A stretch of 41,001 bases of DNA from Planctomycetaceae bacterium (lineage in GTDB: Bacteria > Planctomycetota > Planctomycetia > Planctomycetales > Planctomycetaceae). The stretch is from positions 1 to 41,001 of the forward strand of contig WFTL01000037.1 of the NCBI GenBank assembly GCA_015485495.1. The letters run 5' to 3'. Below, in pieces: positions 18,122 through 26,771 of this stretch; the first letter of the stretch is position 1; each line of letters begins with the position of its first letter. The notes beneath the pieces were generated by a model. The model searched no databases, was not told the origin of the DNA, and saw only the letters and a list, made by a program, of their open reading frames with translations. Position numbers and translations under genes: made by a program.

Positions 18122-19069
18122 TCATTTGTCGTCGATCGGATCGTTGTTCTCCGGGCGCCCCTCCAGATAGACCCGGTTGTGCACCGGACGCAGAATGTCC
18201 TGAACATCCGCCAGAAGCTGCTGGTCGATCGGTTCTTCGATCCACCGGGCCCACTGGCGAACCCGTTCGGGACTGGCCGAACCGGCGATGCAGGTGGCAA
18301 ATCCCGGGTGGGCCGCGGAAAACTGCAGAGCCAGCTTCGCCAGATCGCTGCCGGCCGCCCGGCAGTGTTCCGCCGCACGCCGTGCGGCCGCCCGCACGTC
18401 CGGCGCCGCCCGGTGCCACGCCGGCAGCTCCGCATCGGTCAGCAGACGAGCGGAAAAGGGAGCCGCATTCATCACGCCCACGTGGCGGTCCTGGCACAGA
18501 GGAATCAGTTCCAGGGCCCGGTCGTTCTGCAGGGTGTAATGGTTGTACGTCAGGATCACATCGATCTCAGCCCGTTCCAGAACCCAGCGGAACATCTTCA
18601 TGGGATATCCGCTGACCCCCACGAACCGCACCTTGCCCTTCTGCACTTCGCGCTTCAAAGCCGGCAGCGTTTCCTCCACGATCTGCGACATGTCCACGAA
18701 TTCCAGGTCGTGGCACAGAACGATATCCAGATGATCCACCCGCATCCGGTGCAGCGACACGTCCACGCTTTCCGCCACCCGTCGGGCGCTGAAATCGAAA
18801 TGGTTCGGCGCATAGCGGCCCAGTTTGGTTCCCAGAAAATACGCATCCCGCGGGATGTCGGGAAGCACCTGGCCCAGCAGCACCTCGCTCATGCCGCGCC
18901 CGTAGTACGGCGAGGTGTCGATGAAATTCATGCCGCAGTCGATCGCAACGCGCACGCTGTGCAGAGCTTCCTGCAGGTCGATCTGCCGAAATTCGGCTCC
19001 TAAAGACGAGGCGCCGAACGACAACTGCGACAGCGACAGGCCTGTGTCGCCAAGTAGACGGTATTCCAT
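18122..19069 (-). CDS. Aldo/keto reductase, L-galactose dehydrogenase-like
   Basis: The protein has 315 residues from the ATG at 19069 (MEYRLLGDTGLSLSQLSFGAS). A GTG at 19078 is an alternative. The aldo/keto reductase tetrad is visible: D51 and Y56 in FIDTSPYYG, K82 in LGTKLGRY, and H120 in LCHDLEF. The CHDxEF context, DFSARRV, and the C-terminal LALQFSAAHPGFATCIAGSAS closely resemble plant L-galactose 1-dehydrogenase, which oxidises L-galactose to the lactone with NAD. A bacterial role in L-galactose, L-fucose or related aldose oxidation is therefore likely, but the substrate is inferred. It appears monocistronic, between a convergent gene and a HicB-like gene. Confidence 0.93.
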   Translation of the reverse strand: MEYRLLGDTGLSLSQLSFGASSLGAEFRQIDLQEALHSVRVAIDCGMNFIDTSPYYGRGMSEVLLGQVLPDIPRDAYFLGTKLGRYAPNHFDFSARRVAESVDVSLHRMRVDHLDIVLCHDLEFVDMSQIVEETLPALKREVQKGKVRFVGVSGYPMKMFRWVLERAEIDVILTYNHYTLQNDRALELIPLCQDRHVGVMNAAPFSARLLTDAELPAWHRAAPDVRAAARRAAEHCRAAGSDLAKLALQFSAAHPGFATCIAGSASPERVRQWARWIEEPIDQQLLADVQDILRPVHNRVYLEGRPENNDPIDDK

Positions 19070-19185
19070 GATGCACACAAACTTTCACTGCAGGGCCGCA
19101 CCGTCTGCGGTGGCGGCACTGGGACAGGTGCCCACCCCGGCTGGCCTTTTCCTGCCGGCTTTCGTCCGCTGTCCGGAGCGGCCCG

Positions 19186-19584
19186 TTATGGGGGTGGAGA
19201 CTCCCGGCGGTCCAGGTGGACGGGAACGAATCGCTGCTGCTCTCCGGGCTGAGGTTCCTGGGGCGGGTCGATCCAGGGAATCGAAATGCTGCGGTCCAGA
19301 CAGTCCTGAATCCGGCATCGGAACCGGCGGGTGATTCGGATGAGCACATCGCGTTCGGTCGTACCGTCCACTTCGATGTCCGGCAGGCTGGCCACTCGGC
19401 CGATCAGACGTCCATCCGGACTGCGCCGCAGCAGAACGGGACAGTTGAACACGGGAACCGGAGTGCAGTCGCCGGCCGACAGCAGCGGCAGAGAATCGGA
19501 ATCGGTCACGATGGTCAGACGAAAACAGAGGCCAGGAAGCCGGTCATCCGGCCGCCCCGCGGCTGACTCCGCAGAACGGGGCAA
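19186..19584 (-). CDS. Small HicB-like protein
   Basis: This is 132 codons from a TTG at 19584 that has AGGA just upstream. A GTG at 19509 would give 107 residues without the Arg/Ala-rich leader. The core (FNCPVLLRRSPDGRLIGRVASLPDIEVDG, then TTERDVLIRITRRFRCRI and ISIPW) has the beta-beta-beta-alpha pattern of HicB-type proteins, with a strand pair before SLPDIEV and a following helix. No HicA toxin partner is adjacent. It therefore resembles the orphan HicB-fold proteins of planctomycetes rather than a working toxin-antitoxin pair. The tail is Pro/Arg-rich. The start codon is uncertain. Confidence 0.6.
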   Translation of the reverse strand: MPRSAESAAGRPDDRLPGLCFRLTIVTDSDSLPLLSAGDCTPVPVFNCPVLLRRSPDGRLIGRVASLPDIEVDGTTERDVLIRITRRFRCRIQDCLDRSISIPWIDPPQEPQPGEQQRFVPVHLDRRESPPP

Positions 19585-19681
19585 CTTCCTGAGGAACAGA
19601 AAAAAAGAGCAGCGGATTCAGGTTGCGTGCGGACTTCGGGCCGCCCGCGGCGTACGATGGTATCCGGACTGTTCAGCCGTT

Positions 19682-19720
19682 CAATGCCGGGCAGACGGGC
19701 ACGCCGTCTGCCCGGCATTG
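19682..19720. repeat. Perfect 17-bp inverted repeat with 5-nt loop
   Basis: CAATGCCGGGCAGACGG (19682-19698) is the exact reverse complement of 19704-19720, separated by GCACG. It lies between two divergent gene starts (HicB-like at 19584 and toroid protein at 19773), so an end-of-gene terminator is unlikely. It may be a leader hairpin or a dyad operator. No T-run follows on either strand. Confidence 0.85.
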
Positions 19721-19772
19721 GGATTCTTGAAGTTCCAGGTATCGGGCCGGGTGTCGGGGGAGTACCAGACGA

Positions 19773-20897
19773 ATGAAGCAGCAGACAGCAGTGGGTGTTA
19801 TTCTGTTTTCGGTCGTGTGTGGGGCGCTGCGGGCCGGTGATCCGGTGATTGCCGATATGCGGCAGCGGGCGGTTGCCTTTCTGGAAGGCCGCCAGAATGC
19901 CGACGGTTCGTGGACGCATTCCGAAGCGGTGGGAATCACGGGACTGGTGACCGCAGCCCTGCTGGCATCGGGCCGGGATGCGGATGATGCGTCGGTGGCC
20001 GCGGCTCTGGCGCATCTGGAATCCCACATTCGTCCGGATGGCGGCATCTACGGTCCGGACAGTCTGCACCGCAATTACGAAACGTGCATTGCCGTGATGG
20101 TGTTTTCAGCAGCGGACGGCGACGGCCGATATCGCGACACGATCGCCCGGGCCCGTGATTTTCTGTCCGGCCTGCAGTGGGACGAAGGCGAAGGCATCGA
20201 ATCGTCCGATCCGGCGTGGGGCGGAGCCGGTTACGGGCGGCACCAGCGGCCCGACCTGTGCAATTCCGAATTCTACATCGAAGCGCTGCGGGCGGCCGGC
20301 ATGTCGGAAGATTCCCGGGAAATGCGGATGGTGCTGCAGTTCGTTTCCCGGACGCAGAATCTCGAATCGGAATACAACACGACGGAATTCGCCGGACGGA
20401 TCAACGACGGCGGGTTCTATTACACGCCGGCGGCCGGAGGCGATTCGAAGGCCGGTACGACGGAGAACGGCGGCCTGCGTTCCTACGGCAGCATGACCTA
20501 CGCCGGACTGAAAAGCCTCATCTACGCCGGGCTGGACGCAGACGATCCCCGGGTGACGGCTGCCACGGAATGGATCCGCCGTCATTACACGCTCGACGAA
20601 AACCCCGGCATGGGGGATCAGGGACTTTTCTACTACCTGCATACGTTTGCAAAGACCATGAGGGCTCTGGGTGAAGACCGCTTCATCGACGCTCAGGGGC
20701 GGGAACACGACTGGCGCCGGGAACTGGTCGACCGGCTGCGGAAGCTGCAGAACCGCAACGGAAGCTGGGTCAATCCCACCGCCCCGCGATGGGAAGAAGG
20801 AGATCCGCATCTGGTGACGGCCTACTGTCTGCTGGCGCTGAGCCACTGCGATTCTTCATCGAAGGAATCTTCAGAAACCTCCGATTCTGTCCGCTGA
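19773..20897 (+). CDS. Secreted prenyltransferase/squalene-cyclase-like toroid protein
   Basis: The protein has 374 residues. The N-terminal signal peptide (MKQQTAVGVILFSVVCGALRA) is followed by repeats of the (alpha/alpha)6 toroid type, seen as AVAFLEGRQNADGSW (~33-47), AHLESHIRPDGGIYG, FLSGLQWDEG, GLRSYGSMTYAGLKSLIYAGLD, and RKLQNRNGSWVNP near the end. The QNxxGSW-type repeats are those of squalene-hopene cyclases and prenyltransferases. The canonical DXDD acid motif of a cyclase is not evident, so it is probably not a terpene cyclase. Such secreted toroid proteins are numerous in planctomycetes, with unknown role. GGGGGAG precedes the ATG by about 10 nt. Confidence 0.9.
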   Translation: MKQQTAVGVILFSVVCGALRAGDPVIADMRQRAVAFLEGRQNADGSWTHSEAVGITGLVTAALLASGRDADDASVAAALAHLESHIRPDGGIYGPDSLHRNYETCIAVMVFSAADGDGRYRDTIARARDFLSGLQWDEGEGIESSDPAWGGAGYGRHQRPDLCNSEFYIEALRAAGMSEDSREMRMVLQFVSRTQNLESEYNTTEFAGRINDGGFYYTPAAGGDSKAGTTENGGLRSYGSMTYAGLKSLIYAGLDADDPRVTAATEWIRRHYTLDENPGMGDQGLFYYLHTFAKTMRALGEDRFIDAQGREHDWRRELVDRLRKLQNRNGSWVNPTAPRWEEGDPHLVTAYCLLALSHCDSSSKESSETSDSVR

Positions 20898-21010
20898 TCG
20901 TTCCGTCCGGCTGCCATGATGCAGCGATGTTCGCCGCCGGGAAGGATGTGTTTCTGCGGGGGAGACACCGCAGTCCCTGGCCGGTTCCGGATCGAAGAAA
21001 GACTGCAGCG

Positions 21011-21715
21011 ATGCCCGTGGACAAATCCGGAGCCCGCATTCGCCGGATGTTCGGCGAAATCGCCGGTCGCTACGATTTCATGAATCACTTTCTGTCGGCC
21101 GGAACCGACATCTACTGGCGGGCCCGCGCGGTGCGCCTGGCGGCCCCGGCCGGTTCGGCTCCCATTCTGGACGTGTGCACCGGTACGGGCGATCTGGCAT
21201 TCGCCTGGCGAAAAGCGGCCGATGACCGCACGGCCGTGATCGGCACCGACTTCACTCACCCGATGCTCCGCCTGGCCGATCGGAAACGGCAGGATCGCCG
21301 CGTCACATTTCTGGAAGCCGACACACTGGCTCTGCCGTTCCGAGACAATCTGTTTCAGATCGTTTCGGTGGCTTTCGGGCTGAGGAACATTGCCAGCACC
21401 ATCGGCGGACTGGAAGAAATGACCCGCGTGTGTCTGCCTGGAGGCCGCGTGGTGGTGCTGGAATTTTCCGTGCCGGACGGCCGTCTGCTCAGCCGGGCCT
21501 ACCTGTGGTATTTCCGCCATGTGCTGCCCGTGCTGGGGCAGATGCTCGTGCGCAACCGCCAGGCCGCCTACGAATACCTGCCGCAGTCGGTGTCGGAATT
21601 CCCTTCGGGCGATGCTCTGACGGCCATCATGGAAGAAGCCGGTCTGGAACGCACGTCCTGGACGCCGCTGACCGGCGGAGTGGCCATGCTGTACATCGGC
21701 CACAAACCCGCATAA
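21011..21715 (+). CDS. ubiE: Demethylmenaquinone/ubiquinone methyltransferase
   Basis: The 234 residues match the UbiE/MenG family (PF01209), which adds the C-methyl group in the last step of menaquinone synthesis using S-adenosylmethionine. The family start MPVDKSGARIRRMFGEIAGRYDFMNHFLSAG decides the ATG at 21011; an in-frame ATG at 20927 would add 28 atypical residues. The SAM site DVCTGTGDLAF is at residues 54-64, and AFGLRNI, EMTRVCLPGG and PLTGGVAMLYIGHKP are all present. No other men genes are adjacent. In a planctomycete the quinone is expected to be menaquinone, so menG is the equivalent name. Confidence 0.95.
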   Translation: MPVDKSGARIRRMFGEIAGRYDFMNHFLSAGTDIYWRARAVRLAAPAGSAPILDVCTGTGDLAFAWRKAADDRTAVIGTDFTHPMLRLADRKRQDRRVTFLEADTLALPFRDNLFQIVSVAFGLRNIASTIGGLEEMTRVCLPGGRVVVLEFSVPDGRLLSRAYLWYFRHVLPVLGQMLVRNRQAAYEYLPQSVSEFPSGDALTAIMEEAGLERTSWTPLTGGVAMLYIGHKPA

Positions 21716-21882
21716 CCCGAATCACGTCTGTTTCCTGTCGTTTCGCTGCGGATCGACGCGGCGCTGCAGTTCGGCCGTTGACACAGGGTCGACCCCGTTC
21801 GCATGCTCAGGACAGCATCGACCGGCGGCCGCTGTTTCGAACAGCGGGACGTCGTGCTGATCCGAATCGACAGCGAATCTGT

Positions 21883-21890
21883 GAGGGGGA
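21883..21890 (+). promoter_or_regulatory. Shine-Dalgarno site deciding the ATG at 21897
   Basis: GAGGGGGA lies 6 nt before the ATG at 21897; the adjacent in-frame GTG at 21894 is too close to it. Confidence 0.7.
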
Positions 21891-21896
21891 AATGTG

Positions 21897-22448
21897 ATGT
21901 CCGTTCGATTTCGAATCTGTCTGGCGGCGTGGATGGCAACGGTCGTCTGCGCGGCGCTGTCCGAAGCATCGCGTGGAGAAGACCATCAGGTGACCGATGA
22001 CTGGTCCATCACGATCAACCCGGCTCGCGGCCTGCCGCCCGCTGCACCCGCTGCCGGCCCGGCGGATGCACCGGCGCCGAATGGAACAGCCGCGGACCAG
22101 GAATCGGCCGTTCCTGGCGGCGCACCGGGCGATCAGGCGGCAGCGGCCGGCCGTCATCCGGTCGTGTCGTCCGACGACCTGGGAGAAACGTATCGCCGGA
22201 TCTACGAAGCGATTCCCTTCAACCGGGCGGAATACAATGTGAACCCGTCGTACCGGCACGATGCGACAATGGAAATTCTGACGGGGCATCCGAGGCACCG
22301 GACGATCGTGACGCATTCGACGCGCACCGGACCGGCCGTGCGACCGCGGCCGTCTGTGCCGGTGCTGCCGTACCGGTACAACAACCCGTCGCGCGGTCTG
22401 AACTACTACTTCTACTTTCCCTACTGGAACTACCGCGGCATCTACTGA
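21897..22448 (+). CDS. Secreted Ala/Pro-rich protein of unknown function
   Basis: The protein has 183 residues. A signal peptide covers about residues 1-27, ending at SEASRGE. Residues ~45-90 are low-complexity Ala/Pro/Gly. The C-terminal third contains DLGETYRRIYEAIPFNRAEYNVNPSYRHDATMEI and ends in an aromatic stretch (LNYYFYFPYWNYRGIY). No family is recognised. The aromatic C-terminus could be an outer-surface or matrix-association element, but this is speculation. A hairpin at 22528-22564 follows about 80 nt after the stop. Confidence 0.8.
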   Translation: MSVRFRICLAAWMATVVCAALSEASRGEDHQVTDDWSITINPARGLPPAAPAAGPADAPAPNGTAADQESAVPGGAPGDQAAAAGRHPVVSSDDLGETYRRIYEAIPFNRAEYNVNPSYRHDATMEILTGHPRHRTIVTHSTRTGPAVRPRPSVPVLPYRYNNPSRGLNYYFYFPYWNYRGIY

Positions 22449-23251
22449 GATCTGCTGTCACGGAAATCCGCTGAAAACGGTACCGGCATCCGCACGGTGA
22501 ATCCGCTGTTGTTCCGGAAAAACATCCACAGCCCCGCCGCCTGGCCCCTCGGCAGCGGGGCTGTTCGGTCATCTGCTCACTCCGACAATCGGTCCCCACA
22601 CATCCGCACCGGCCGAATCGCGCCAGACACACTCCCGCGCTGAGCCTCTTTTTTCAGCCATGTTGCTGTCGCAGAACGCACTACACGAATGGTCCGATCA
22701 TTGATCACCGATGAGAAGAACAACACAGGAAAGTACTGTCTTTCGAGGTGCGCATCCGAATCGCACAGGCAGGGTATTTCGAGTTCTCTGTCCCGGAATC
22801 CCGACGCACTGCCAGAACGCTGAATCGTTACCGATACAGATCGGTCGGAGATTTCCACAGACATGTGAACAACCTGTTGCCACAGCCAGGCGCCGAATGA
22901 CGGTGTTTCCCCCCCCTTCAACGCGCCATGTGCGGCAGCCCGTCTCTGGGGAAGATCGGCCGAAACAGCCACCCGTTTTCCATCGGTCGTTTCGGGATTA
23001 TCAATAGGTTATCAACACCCTCCATCTGGTTCGTTTCGCGGATTTTTGCGTTCAGAACATGAGTTGGCGCACCATCTGTCAACAGTCGTACAGTCCCCTG
23101 ATAGTGCTGTTACTGAACATTTTTCTGGTTTTCCGTTCTGCATCATCGGACTGTCAGCAATCGAAAAACGGAGACCATTTGTTTCACGTCCATCGACACC
23201 GGGAAGAACCACACGGTCACACGATCCGGCCGACTGGATGCAGAAAATGTG
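22449..23251. other. Gene-poor stretch with lower GC
   Basis: These 803 bases lie between a rightward gene end and a leftward gene end (convergent). Apart from the hairpin at 22528-22564 I see no supported gene. Short frames on both strands (for example minus 22577-22972) show no family, signal peptide or good start. From about 22680 the sequence is visibly less GC-rich than the genes. Two DnaA-box-like 9-mers lie close together at 22998-23006 and 23009-23017. Confidence 0.5.
22528..22564 (+). terminator. Possible terminator hairpin
   Basis: ACAGCCCCGC pairs with GCGGGGCTGT (10 bp) around a 17-nt loop, about 80 nt after the secreted-protein stop. No long T-run follows, so intrinsic termination is uncertain. 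Confidence 0.45.
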
Positions 23252-24805
23252 TCATTCGAAACAGGGCAGATGCATGGGCTGGACATTCCGAATCGTCGGT
23301 GAGAACTGCATGACGGACAGGACGTCGCGTTCGATGTCGATTCCGGGAGCCGTTTCCATCAGTTCCAGTCCCGAAGGAACCAGACGAAAAACAGCACGTT
23401 CCGTGATGAACAGGACATCCCGCTGTTCTTTTCGGGCAAGGACACCGCTGAAGGAAATCTGCTGCACCTGACGGACGTACCGGCGAATGGTTCCTTCACG
23501 CACAATTTTCAGCTCACCGTTTCTCACATCGATTTCCAGGCCGCCGGATGTCATTGTTCCGCAAAATACCAGCCGCCTGGCGTTGCGGGAAATGTTGACG
23601 AAGCCTCCGACTCCCGCAAGAACCGATCCGAACCGTGAGACGTTCACATTGCCGCAGCCGTCGACTTCCGCAGCTCCCAGAGCGGCGAAATCGAGTCCGC
23701 CGCCGTCGTAGAAGTCGAACTGAGCGGGCTGGTCGACGACTGCATCCGGATATGCGGACGCGCCGAAACTGAGTCCTCCGGCCGGAATTCCTCCAATCGG
23801 TCCGCTCTCGACAGTCAGAGTCACACGGTCCAGAAGACCGCGTTCAGCAGCCGCCTGAGCGATCTGTTCGGGAACGCCGATCCCCAGATTGACGATGTCA
23901 CCGGGACGCAGTTCGCAGCAGGCCCGTTCGGCGATGATCTGCCGAGCGGTCACGGGGGCGGCAGACGGGGCCGGGGGCTGCGGATCCGGCTGCATCGCCC
24001 CGGCGGCGGTAAAATAGGCCGGGTTCAGAGATTCCGCGAACGTCTGATCGTGCTGCGAAGCATCGGCCGTGACGATTCGATCGACAAGAATCCCGGGCAC
24101 GTCGACCTGTTGCGGAGGCAGACACGTATCGATGGTTTCGCGTACCTGAGCGATCAGCAGACCGCCACTGTTGTGGACGGCCTGAGCGATTGGCAGGACT
24201 TCTCCGATAACGGCTTCTTCGGCCATCGACAGATTTCCTTTTCGATCGGCCCGCGTGGCGCGAATCAGTCCGACATGAATCGGAAAGGCGTGATACAGCA
24301 GCCAGGTGTCTCCCCGCAGGCGGACGCGTTCCACCAGGACATCGGTTGATATGTCGTTCATGCGGCCGCCGCCGTGTTCCGGGTCGATGAATGTCCCCAG
24401 ACCGACTTTGGTGAGGCACCCGGGGCGTCCGGCGGCGATATCGCGCAGAAGGTGGCAGATGACCCCCTGAGGAAAATTCCAGGCTTCGATCTGATTTTCG
24501 ATGGCCAGTCGGCCGAGCTTCGGAACAAGTTTCCAGTGGCCGCCGATCACACGGCGGATCAGTCCGGCATGGCCCAGGTGGTTCAGGCCGCGGTCTTTTC
24601 CATCGCCCTGTCCTGCGGCGTAGATCAGTGTGAGGCCGCGGGGTTCACCGTCTGAAAGAAAACGGCGTTCCAGAGCGGCCGTCAGGGCTTCCGGATGAGC
24701 GGCTCCCACGAAACCGCCGGAGACGACCGTGCTGTCTGAAGGAATATCCTGAACCGCTTCGTCCGGTGAACAGAACAGCGGATGCGACCGGGAAGCAGAA
24801 CACAT
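23252..24805 (-). CDS. Acyl-CoA:carboxylate CoA-transferase (family I, YdiF/Pct-like)
   Basis: The protein has 517 residues, single-chain with fused alpha and beta halves (PF01144), like propionate CoA-transferase and Escherichia coli YdiF. These enzymes move CoA between acyl-CoA and carboxylates through a glutamyl-CoA intermediate. The alpha half has SGGFVGAAHPE and KVGLGTFIDPEHGGGRMN. The beta half has VNLGIGVPEQIA and the catalytic loop VESGPIGGIPAGGLSFGA, with E333 as the candidate nucleophile. The start at 24805 is chosen because GAGGAA lies 7 nt upstream; an ATG at 24835 would place that site inside the gene. It follows the CPBP protease gene by 54 bp on the same strand. Short-chain fatty-acid or ketone-body metabolism is likely. 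Confidence 0.94.
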   Translation of the reverse strand: MCSASRSHPLFCSPDEAVQDIPSDSTVVSGGFVGAAHPEALTAALERRFLSDGEPRGLTLIYAAGQGDGKDRGLNHLGHAGLIRRVIGGHWKLVPKLGRLAIENQIEAWNFPQGVICHLLRDIAAGRPGCLTKVGLGTFIDPEHGGGRMNDISTDVLVERVRLRGDTWLLYHAFPIHVGLIRATRADRKGNLSMAEEAVIGEVLPIAQAVHNSGGLLIAQVRETIDTCLPPQQVDVPGILVDRIVTADASQHDQTFAESLNPAYFTAAGAMQPDPQPPAPSAAPVTARQIIAERACCELRPGDIVNLGIGVPEQIAQAAAERGLLDRVTLTVESGPIGGIPAGGLSFGASAYPDAVVDQPAQFDFYDGGGLDFAALGAAEVDGCGNVNVSRFGSVLAGVGGFVNISRNARRLVFCGTMTSGGLEIDVRNGELKIVREGTIRRYVRQVQQISFSGVLARKEQRDVLFITERAVFRLVPSGLELMETAPGIDIERDVLSVMQFSPTIRNVQPMHLPCFE

Positions 24806-24812
24806 GAGCTGT

Positions 24813-24818
24813 TTCCTC
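24813..24818 (-). promoter_or_regulatory. Shine-Dalgarno site of the CoA-transferase gene
   Basis: GAGGAA on the minus strand, 7 nt from the ATG at 24805, selects that start over the in-frame ATG at 24835. Confidence 0.75.
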
Positions 24819-24859
24819 ACTGACGAAACAGACATCCGTCTGACACCGACAGCAGCGCA

Positions 24860-25795
24860 TCACAGCATGCCCAGTCCTGCCAGAAGGATATTGAATGCGT
24901 TGAACAGAAGATGGATGAGCACCACAGTTCGGTAGCTGCGCCGCCGGAAGTAGATCCAGCCGATGAGGACTGCCAGAGGAAGCAGAGCGATGCTGTCCGG
25001 AAAGCCGTGAGCGAACGCGAACAGAAGAGACGACACAGCAATGGCCGCCGCCGGCGAAGTCGGATTCTGCCCTCCGAAATCGTTCAGCAGCCCACCCAGA
25101 ATGATAACGCGGTAAAGAAGCTCCTCTGTCACCGGAGCCGCCAGGACGGCGGCGGCCGCCACAGTCAGCAGAAGGACGCCGTCGGACGGCTGCGTGGCGA
25201 CCAGTTCCAGAAGAGGATGATGGTTGTCTGATTCGGACGCACCGGCCACCAGCAGACGCAGAGCCACAACGGGCAGCCAGGCCACCGCGCACGTTTCAGC
25301 GGCGTATTTCAGTTCGGTGGGAAAGTTCCACGCTCGAACAGTGCGGCCGACCGTTCCGATGGGCGGTCTGTCCGCAGAGACAGAATCCGCAGGGAAGTCG
25401 GCCGACGGAAACGTCACTTCCGCCTGCCGGCGGCTGCTGTTCAGCAGGATGAGGGGAATTCCCAGAACGGCCGTGAGGAAGATGTCCAGGACGATGGTCT
25501 GTCGGAGGATGCTTCTCAGAGTTTTTTCTGTAAGTTCGGATGTCGGCGGAGCCGACTGCGAAACAGAGACCGAAAGAGCATTTGCCGATATGAACAGAGC
25601 TGTCAGCAGGCCGAAGACCAGCAGCGGCAGCGGCACGAAATGGAAGGACCGTTCGGCAGCAGGAACAGGAGACCGACCGCGGCGCAGACACTGCCACCAC
25701 CGGTGACCGATGCGCAGGCTGACCGCCAGCATGAGCAGGAAACAGGTTCCTGACAGGATGGTTCCGATCGTCAGTTCGTCCTGCGCCGCTGTCAT
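24860..25795 (-). CDS. CPBP-family intramembrane metalloprotease
   Basis: The protein has 311 residues with about seven hydrophobic segments. It belongs to the CPBP/CAAX-protease-like family (PF02517). The family's motifs are present in order: EELLYR (E224, E225, R229), FAFAHG (H263) and HLLFNAFN (H295, N299), which form the predicted metal and catalytic site inside the membrane. The N-terminal 160 residues add two or three further membrane segments and a polar loop. The substrate is unknown; bacterial members include immunity proteins and regulators. It lies upstream of the CoA-transferase on the same strand and is divergent from trpC. No obvious Shine-Dalgarno site precedes the ATG. Confidence 0.9.
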   Translation of the reverse strand: MTAAQDELTIGTILSGTCFLLMLAVSLRIGHRWWQCLRRGRSPVPAAERSFHFVPLPLLVFGLLTALFISANALSVSVSQSAPPTSELTEKTLRSILRQTIVLDIFLTAVLGIPLILLNSSRRQAEVTFPSADFPADSVSADRPPIGTVGRTVRAWNFPTELKYAAETCAVAWLPVVALRLLVAGASESDNHHPLLELVATQPSDGVLLLTVAAAAVLAAPVTEELLYRVIILGGLLNDFGGQNPTSPAAAIAVSSLLFAFAHGFPDSIALLPLAVLIGWIYFRRRSYRTVVLIHLLFNAFNILLAGLGML

Positions 25796-25926
25796 GGCGA
25801 GAAGATGAAATGGGATTCAGAAAATGCCGGCACCGAACGGCTGTTGCGAATGTTCCGGAATGCGATCATCGATATCATCCGGACCCTGGAACGGCCTGAG
25901 AAAGGCTGCGTGTGTGTTCCACCGGC

Positions 25927-25931
25927 GGGAG
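25927..25931 (+). promoter_or_regulatory. Shine-Dalgarno site for a TTG start (trpC)
   Basis: GGGAG lies 9 nt before the TTG at 25941. No ATG lies at the expected N-terminus, so this site supports a non-ATG start. Confidence 0.65.
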
Positions 25932-25940
25932 TCGTGTTTC

Positions 25941-26771
25941 TTGTCCAGCGTGCTGTCCGACATCGTACGCCACAAGCGTGAGGAAATCGCTGCCGCACGC
26001 AGCCGGATCTCCGAAAAGCAGCTCACCACGCAGATCCGGGACGCTCCGCCGGTCCGGGATTTTCGTGCGGCTCTGGAACAGGGCCGGCCGGGACTCATCG
26101 CGGAAGTCAAAAAGGCTTCGCCGTCGGCCGGAATCATTCGGTCCGATTTCGATCCGGTCCGGATCGCTCAGGCGTACGAAGCCGGTGGAGCGCACTGTCT
26201 GAGTGTGCTCACGGATGAAAAGTTTTTTCAGGGACACCTGGATTACCTGCGCCGCATTCGCGCCCAGGTTCGTCTGCCCGTCATGCGCAAGGAATTCATT
26301 CTGGATCGTTATCAGATTCTGGAAGCCCGCGCGGCCGGAGCCGACTGCATTCTGCTGATCGCCGAATGTCTGGAACCGGACGAACTGCAGATGCTGCACG
26401 ATGAAGCGTCCGAACTGGGCATGCAGACGCTCATCGAACTGTACGACGAACGGAATCTGGATGCCGTACTGAACACCGGAACGCGAATGACTGGCGTGAA
26501 CAATCGGGATCTGAGAACCTTCACGACGTCGCTGGAGCACACGTTTTCTCTGCTGCCCCGCATTCCCGAAGATGTCCTGCTGGTCAGCGAAAGCGGAATT
26601 CGTTCTCACAGTGACATCAGACGGCTGGCCGCGGCCGGCGTGGGAGGTGTGCTGGTGGGCGAGTCGCTGATGCGGCAGAACGATGTTTCGGCCGCCGTGC
26701 GGAATCTGATGCACGGAGGAACCGATCTGTTATCCGAAAACCAAGGCGCAGAAGACAGGGAGACGCACTGA
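25941..26771 (+). CDS. trpC: Indole-3-glycerol-phosphate synthase
   Basis: The protein has 276 residues from a TTG at 25941; a GTG at 25950 is an alternative. It is a TIM barrel catalysing ring closure of CdRP to indole-3-glycerol phosphate in tryptophan synthesis. Conserved residues are seen: [12 protein letters not shown] (E55, K57, S60), PVMRKEFI (K117), [15 protein letters not shown] (N187), VSESGI (E217, S219) and GVLVGESLM. The C-terminal 20 residues after the barrel are extra. Its stop overlaps the next gene's ATG as TGATG. Other trp genes are absent here, so the pathway is dispersed in this genome. Confidence 0.96.
   Translation: MSSVLSDIVRHKREEIAAARSRISEKQLTTQIRDAPPVRDFRAALEQGRPGLIAEVKKASPSAGIIRSDFDPVRIAQAYEAGGAHCLSVLTDEKFFQGHLDYLRRIRAQVRLPVMRKEFILDRYQILEARAAGADCILLIAECLEPDELQMLHDEASELGMQTLIELYDERNLDAVLNTGTRMTGVNNRDLRTFTTSLEHTFSLLPRIPEDVLLVSESGIRSHSDIRRLAAAGVGGVLVGESLMRQNDVSAAVRNLMHGGTDLLSENQGAEDRETH

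Noticed and set aside
22577-22972. Minus-strand frame of 131 codons in the gene-poor stretch
   Set aside because: No ribosome site, no family resemblance and a composition unlike the genes; not supported.
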